Assembly (NCBI RefSeq): GCF_000143535.2
Contig: NC_037310.1
Span: 434,001-498,000, forward strand
Length of the DNA stretch: 64,000 nucleotides
Direction: 5' to 3'
From: Botrytis cinerea B05.10
Taxonomy: Eukaryota; Ascomycota; Leotiomycetes; Helotiales; Sclerotiniaceae
Below the pieces are notes generated by a model, which was given only the letters and a program-made list of their open reading frames with translations, was not told where the DNA came from and did not search any database. This document shows positions 59,763 through 64,000 of this stretch, piece after piece. The position numbers and the translations under genes were made by a program. Within the stretch, counting starts at the first letter, position 1. The number at the start of each line of letters is the position of its first letter.

Positions 59763-60701
59763 TAGCTTTTCGTTCGGAGAAGGAGTATAGATTTCAATTG
59801 CAAATTGCAGACAGTTGCCAATGAACAATTTTGCGATTTAATTAAAAGAACTATATATATAAGAATATTACAATTATAAGAAATAGAGGGAAAATGACCG
59901 AAGTGAAAGAAGATACTACACCCATATACAAATAGCATAGCACTGATGCTTGCACGCTTACTTCTGCCCTGCCATTGGAACAGGGCTTAGAAAATCTCGC
60001 AGACGCAACTTGCGCCGGCTGAGTACATAGGAACCCTTGACCGGATATGCATGTCTATGTTTCGGAAGAATTTCATCCCTGGTATCAATTTATTCATTGG
60101 GCGACAAGTATACAATGTAACCGTTCTTCAGCGCTCAACCATAGTATTGGGAGAATGTATTCTCGAGCTTGGTTTAGCGGATAGAAGTACATGGTTGGGC
60201 GCTTATTTTGTTAAGAATTTTGACCAATAGACTGGAGCCAAAGAAACCCTGCCTTCCCTCCGACACTTGTATTTGTCAATCATAGAAACTTTCTTCTTTG
60301 GGTACCAATATCTAGTAATCAGAAGGGTTGGAATTAAAGGCGCGACAGGTGTACTCGGTAAACACCTGAGATTTTCTGATCCGGCTGTTCATGGCCAAAC
60401 ACGACTCACACGCTGCACACTTGTGCATTGTATCGAACCTCGAGATTTGGAGAGAACATATGTATCAAAATGGAGATTGACGATGAGTGAAGTGCATTAC
60501 AATTCTTGTTCCTAATATCAATATCAAATGTTGATTAGAAGGTGTCTGGAGATTGTATTGTGCCTACGAAAGCGGAAAGCCTGGCCTCCACATGCCATTC
60601 AGCTAAAATGGCGCTAATACCGTTCAATCGACCGCCTAAATGGCAGAATTTTGATTTTTGTTCTCAATACAAATTATTGCGTTCAACAATAGAGACGACA
60701 C
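59763..60701. promoter_or_regulatory. Divergent intergenic region
   Basis: About 0.94 kb between the divergent NLR-like gene and TRM1, holding both promoters. An AT-rich stretch just upstream of the NLR start (TATATATAAG at about 59852-59861) could serve as a TATA region. No coding frame was recognised. Confidence 0.55.
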
Positions 60702-62876
60702 ATGCGATCGTTTTTTGCTTCAGTCAATTGCTTCAGAAGAAGTCGCATTGAACTACCGACTGGGAGTATTCGGCAACTAAAACATTATAGATTTTCTTCA
60801 GTCCCAATCATGGAATCAACTCTTCCTGATATCTCAGTTGCCCCTGCTGCTGATCAGCATATTCTTCATGACGGAAAAGAATATACTACAGTCAAGGAAG
60901 GTCTCGCACATATTCTGATACCCGCAGAAGGATCCAAAGTACCACAGACGACTCCTAAAGGTCAAAACCAAGTGCAGTCTGTTTTCTACAACCCAATTCA
61001 ACAATTCAACCGAGATTTGAGCGTCCTGGCGATTAAAGCATACGGAGAAAGCATATTGGAAAAGAAGAAGAAAATAATCGAACGGGATAGACAAAAGAAT
61101 GCTGCTAAGAAGGAGAAGAAGAGAAAGAGGGCCGCTGAGGAAGGACACGATGGACCAAGGAAGGCTGGCAAACTCGAGAATGCAGGAGAGACCGTAGAAC
61201 TTCCAATAGCCGTTGCAAAACCCGAGAATACCAGTAACGACATGGAAACAGAGACTAAGGAAGACGCACTAAATGGTCAAAATGAAGGGACAAAATCGAC
61301 TGCCCCAGCGGCCAACGGCGATTCGAATAATGATGTAACAACTGAGACGGCTGAAGGACCAGAAACTCAAAATGAGAAAGAAGCCATAAAACCCACGAAT
61401 CCAATCAATCCGAGGTTCCAAATTCTCGATGCCTTATCTGCGACTGGACTTAGAGCTCTTCGATATGCTCAAGAAATCCCTTTTGCTACATCCATCACTG
61501 CGAATGACCTTTTGCCCGCAGCTACGAAAACGATCGAACTCAATGTGAAGCATAATAAACTGGAAAACAAGATTAAAGCTGTGACTGGAAATGCATTGAC
61601 ACACATGTATAGTCTAGTAGGTGATGATTGCAAAGATGGAAGTGGCAGCCGAAAATATGATGTAATTGATTTAGATCCCTATGGCACAGCAGCTCCGTTC
61701 TTGGATGCAGCAGTACAAGCAGTTAGAGATGACGGAGGGCTTTTGTGTGTTACTTGCACTGATGCTGGTGTATGGGCGTCAAATGGGTATCCTGAAAAGG
61801 CATATTCTCTCTACGGAGGAACTACAGTCAAGGGCCAGCATAGTCATGAAGGTGGCCTACGCCTTATTTTGCATTCGATCGCTACCTCTGCAGCTCGATA
61901 TGGCCTCGCAATGGAACCACTTCTTTCTCTTTCGATTGATTTTTACGCCCGAGTATTTGTTAGAATATACAAATCTCCTTCCGATGTCAAATTTTTGGCA
62001 GGCAAAACTATGATGGTTTATAATTGCGACACTGGTTGTGGGGCATGGACGACTCAGATGGTTGGAAAGAATAAGCTTGCACCCAATAAAAATGGCAATG
62101 GTCATTTCTGGAAACACGTTTACTCCATGGGACCATCCGCAGGTGAAAACTGCGCTCATTGTGGCATGAGAACTCATCTTGCTGGACCCATGTATGGTGG
62201 CCCGCTTCATCAACCCGAATTTGTCCAGAGAATTCTAGATGGTCTGCCCAACGTTTCCAAAGATACGTATCATACAACGGCTAGGATCGAAGGTATGCTC
62301 ACATTAGCCCTGGAAGAAAACTTGCCTTCTTTAGAAGACATGTCGGACTCCCCAACTGCCTCATCAAAGACTGGCAAGAATGATCCTGCGGCCATTGATC
62401 ACTATCCGTTCTTCTTTATACCATCAATGCTCGCCAAAGTGATTCATTGTGTCACTCCCCATGAGAATGCACTCCGAGGAGCTTTACGTCATCTTGGTTA
62501 CAGAGTTACTAGAAGTCATACGAAGGGCGGTAGTATCAAAACCGATGCTCCTTGGGATGTTATTTGGGAGATCATGAGAGAGTGGGCGCGACAGAAATTT
62601 CCACCAAAGGAGGGTGTTATCAAAAAAAATACCGCTGGCTGGTATATTATGGGCTTGGACAAAAAGACTTCGCCCACCCAGGAGGGAACTATCAAGGATG
62701 AGGCTGCTAGCGGTGATGCTGAGAAGAAAGATGCGCCGCCCACTGAAAAAAAGAAGCTCGAAGTAGTATTTGACGAAAAGCTGGGAATGGAGAAAGACAC
62801 AAAAAAGATAGTGAGATACCAAGTCAACCCTCGAGAGAATTGGGGCCCAATGAACCGGGCCAGTGGCCATGCATAA
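60702..62876 (+). CDS. TRM1: tRNA (guanine-26 N2,N2)-dimethyltransferase
   Basis: SAM-dependent enzyme that makes N2,N2-dimethylguanosine at position 26 of tRNAs. Uninterrupted frame of 724 residues. The motifs follow the family order: QVQSVFYNPIQQFNRDLSVL near the start of the catalytic domain, the SAM-binding region FQILDALSATGLRALRYAQE, the catalytic DVIDLDPYGTAAPFLDAAVQ, and LLCVTCTDAGVWA. The C-terminal part has CDTGCGAW and CAHCG cysteines of a zinc site and the HTKGGSIKTDAPW region. A charged, low-complexity insert at about residues 125-230 (KKKKIIERDRQKNAAKKEKK) is common in fungal orthologues. The first 36 residues are Arg/Ser-rich without acidic residues until Glu17 and look like a mitochondrial presequence. 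A second ATG at 60810 (MESTLPD) could start the nuclear form, as known for yeast Trm1. Confidence 0.95.
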   Translation: MRSFFASVNCFRRSRIELPTGSIRQLKHYRFSSVPIMESTLPDISVAPAADQHILHDGKEYTTVKEGLAHILIPAEGSKVPQTTPKGQNQVQSVFYNPIQQFNRDLSVLAIKAYGESILEKKKKIIERDRQKNAAKKEKKRKRAAEEGHDGPRKAGKLENAGETVELPIAVAKPENTSNDMETETKEDALNGQNEGTKSTAPAANGDSNNDVTTETAEGPETQNEKEAIKPTNPINPRFQILDALSATGLRALRYAQEIPFATSITANDLLPAATKTIELNVKHNKLENKIKAVTGNALTHMYSLVGDDCKDGSGSRKYDVIDLDPYGTAAPFLDAAVQAVRDDGGLLCVTCTDAGVWASNGYPEKAYSLYGGTTVKGQHSHEGGLRLILHSIATSAARYGLAMEPLLSLSIDFYARVFVRIYKSPSDVKFLAGKTMMVYNCDTGCGAWTTQMVGKNKLAPNKNGNGHFWKHVYSMGPSAGENCAHCGMRTHLAGPMYGGPLHQPEFVQRILDGLPNVSKDTYHTTARIEGMLTLALEENLPSLEDMSDSPTASSKTGKNDPAAIDHYPFFFIPSMLAKVIHCVTPHENALRGALRHLGYRVTRSHTKGGSIKTDAPWDVIWEIMREWARQKFPPKEGVIKKNTAGWYIMGLDKKTSPTQEGTIKDEAASGDAEKKDAPPTEKKKLEVVFDEKLGMEKDTKKIVRYQVNPRENWGPMNRASGHA

Positions 62877-63052
62877 TGTTCATTCTATGCTCCAATATAC
62901 CCTATATTACGAATTTTATATTATTCAATGATTATTTTCTTTCCATCGGTGATGATTACCAATATTTGATTGGTTACGACCTCGACCCTTCCGACGACTA
63001 ATTACCGACAGAAACCACCACAGTGGAACACGTTTTTTTGTTCACTTTGAAT
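62877..63052. other. Convergent intergenic spacer
   Basis: Only 176 bases between the stops of TRM1 and the glycosidase gene, so the two 3' UTRs must be short or overlap. The segment is AT-rich, with several ATTTTA/TATTATT stretches that could act in 3' processing. Confidence 0.7.
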
Positions 63053-64000
63053 TCATTCTCTACGTAATTTGAACACTTTCCGCCCAAATCGCTTTATACA
63101 ACTTGGACTTTTTGGTTCTTCCTCTTGTGTTTCGGGTTCATAATCTTCCCAGGGCAGCTGCTTCAAACTTTGCCTAACAGGCGCTGATTGCCTATCGTGC
63201 GGCGAAACACAGAGCTTTAGTGTTACTTCTTCATCTTGCCCTATAACGACCTTCTTATCCAGATATTCCGCACATACACTCCTAGATGCCAGGAAAATCC
63301 AACCTTTTGGTGGATATAAATCCGCCACTGTTCCCTTCGGTACAAATACAGTGAGTTCTCCTGTATTACTTGGTTCGTGTATATGAATGGCTACGGAAAT
63401 TTCTCCAGCTGAAGTTGAAAGCCGGTAATCCACAAACGTGAGACCTGCAAGTACCGGGTGCACTTTCCAATGAGACCAACCAGGACTCAATGGCTCAACT
63501 CCCGCTAGATACTGTGGAAGAATAGAAACCGGCCAGGTAGACCGTGCTTGCATCATAGATGTCATGGATGAAGTTGGTTGGCCGTCTGGTTTAATCTCTT
63601 TCCAATGTCCTCCTGAGTATTCCAAACTTTCTGGATCTGCCATAGGACCCCATACACACTCGATTAATTCCACCGCGTCATAGCCCTTGCCAGCTTGAAA
63701 CAATGCTTCTGCTGCCATTCCACAAGTATAAGGACTCACAATCTTCACATCTTTTCTATTTTCTGCATCTCGAATTACTCGTGGAAGTTCTCCACTGCTT
63801 GAAAGTCCCAAGTGCTCGTCTGACCTGTCGATATGAGGTATGACACCGAGGATTCTCCCATATGAGTTAACTTCGTGTGATACTGTTGTTGATGGGATGC
63901 GGTCACTTAATCGCAAAACACCTGTCTCTGGATCCCAAAAATTCTTCAAAATTTTGTCTTTGAGCGCATTGGCACGAGGCTTGTATTCATCTTCTATCCC
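63053..64000 (-). CDS. GH78-like (alpha-L-rhamnosidase type) glycosidase, C-terminal part
   Basis: The frame is open from the right edge of the window (GIEDEYKPRANALKDKILKN) to a stop at 63053, so 315 C-terminal residues are present and the 5' end is missing. The (alpha/alpha)6-barrel end is visible: SYGRILGVIPHIDRSDEHLG, then YTCGMAAEALFQAGKGYDAV, then ARSTWPVSILPQYLAGVEPL. The beta-sandwich that normally closes GH78 proteins follows (GWSHWKVHPVLAGLTFVDYR). These are the marks of six-hairpin glycosidases of the rhamnosidase type, which cut terminal rhamnose from pectins and glycosides. The C-terminus is unusual: an acidic stretch (YEPETQEEEPKS) and then a basic end (CIKRFGRKVFKLRRE). Without the N-terminus I cannot tell whether it is secreted, or exclude a related six-hairpin family. 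Confidence 0.8.
   Translation of the reverse strand, partial: GIEDEYKPRANALKDKILKNFWDPETGVLRLSDRIPSTTVSHEVNSYGRILGVIPHIDRSDEHLGLSSSGELPRVIRDAENRKDVKIVSPYTCGMAAEALFQAGKGYDAVELIECVWGPMADPESLEYSGGHWKEIKPDGQPTSSMTSMMQARSTWPVSILPQYLAGVEPLSPGWSHWKVHPVLAGLTFVDYRLSTSAGEISVAIHIHEPSNTGELTVFVPKGTVADLYPPKGWIFLASRSVCAEYLDKKVVIGQDEEVTLKLCVSPHDRQSAPVRQSLKQLPWEDYEPETQEEEPKSPSCIKRFGRKVFKLRRE

Overview
The window is nuclear DNA from a filamentous ascomycete. Its genes carry short GT-AG introns, mostly about 48-150 bases, often with CTAAC-like branch sites. Intergenic DNA is moderately AT-rich, and the gene set is typical of Pezizomycotina: a type II NADH dehydrogenase, a kinesin-5, a GPI-anchored aspartic protease, an NLR-like receptor and a small secreted cysteine protein. 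Leotiomycetes (Sclerotinia/Botrytis-like) is my best guess from overall look; this is inference and was not tested by any search. I saw no rRNA, no convincing tRNA, no transposon and no CRISPR array.

Layout. At 1.9-4.5 kb (minus) lies an eight-exon alternative NADH dehydrogenase, followed at 5.5-6.3 kb by a two-exon nuclear-looking protein of unknown function. From 6.3 to 21.9 kb the DNA is gene-poor. It holds one spliced small secreted cysteine protein (8.9-9.3 kb), a proline-rich ORF interrupted by two in-frame stops (18.3-18.9 kb) and an 11-bp minisatellite. From 21.9 kb gene density returns: a SAM37/metaxin-like protein, an unknown three-exon gene, a divergent pair (PHAF1/UPF0183 family and kinesin-5), a membrane ZZ/EF-hand protein, a possible broken gene near 37 kb, a disordered Arg/Ser-rich protein and mitochondrial isoleucyl-tRNA synthetase. 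After a further gap come a GPI-anchored aspartic protease and an acidic unknown protein. Another gap (49.7-52.5 kb) is dense in tetranucleotide microsatellites. Then come an Sso-type plasma-membrane syntaxin, a large hydrolase-NACHT-ankyrin receptor on the same strand, tRNA dimethyltransferase TRM1, and the 3' end of a GH78-like glycosidase that runs off the right edge.

How the genes work together. Most are unlinked housekeeping functions. Four have mitochondrial roles: NADH dehydrogenase, SAM37, mitochondrial IleRS, and TRM1 with a likely alternative mitochondrial start. The most interesting neighbourhood is 52.5-59.8 kb. There a syntaxin with an unusual post-membrane tail of four 12-13-residue repeats lies 1.4 kb from an NLR-like gene. 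This recalls the known fungal pairing of a SNARE with a surveilling NLR (sec-9/plp-1 in Neurospora), but with a different SNARE and a different effector domain.

Exon structures were worked out by hand from splice signals and reading-frame continuity. For every joined gene the summed exon length is a multiple of three.
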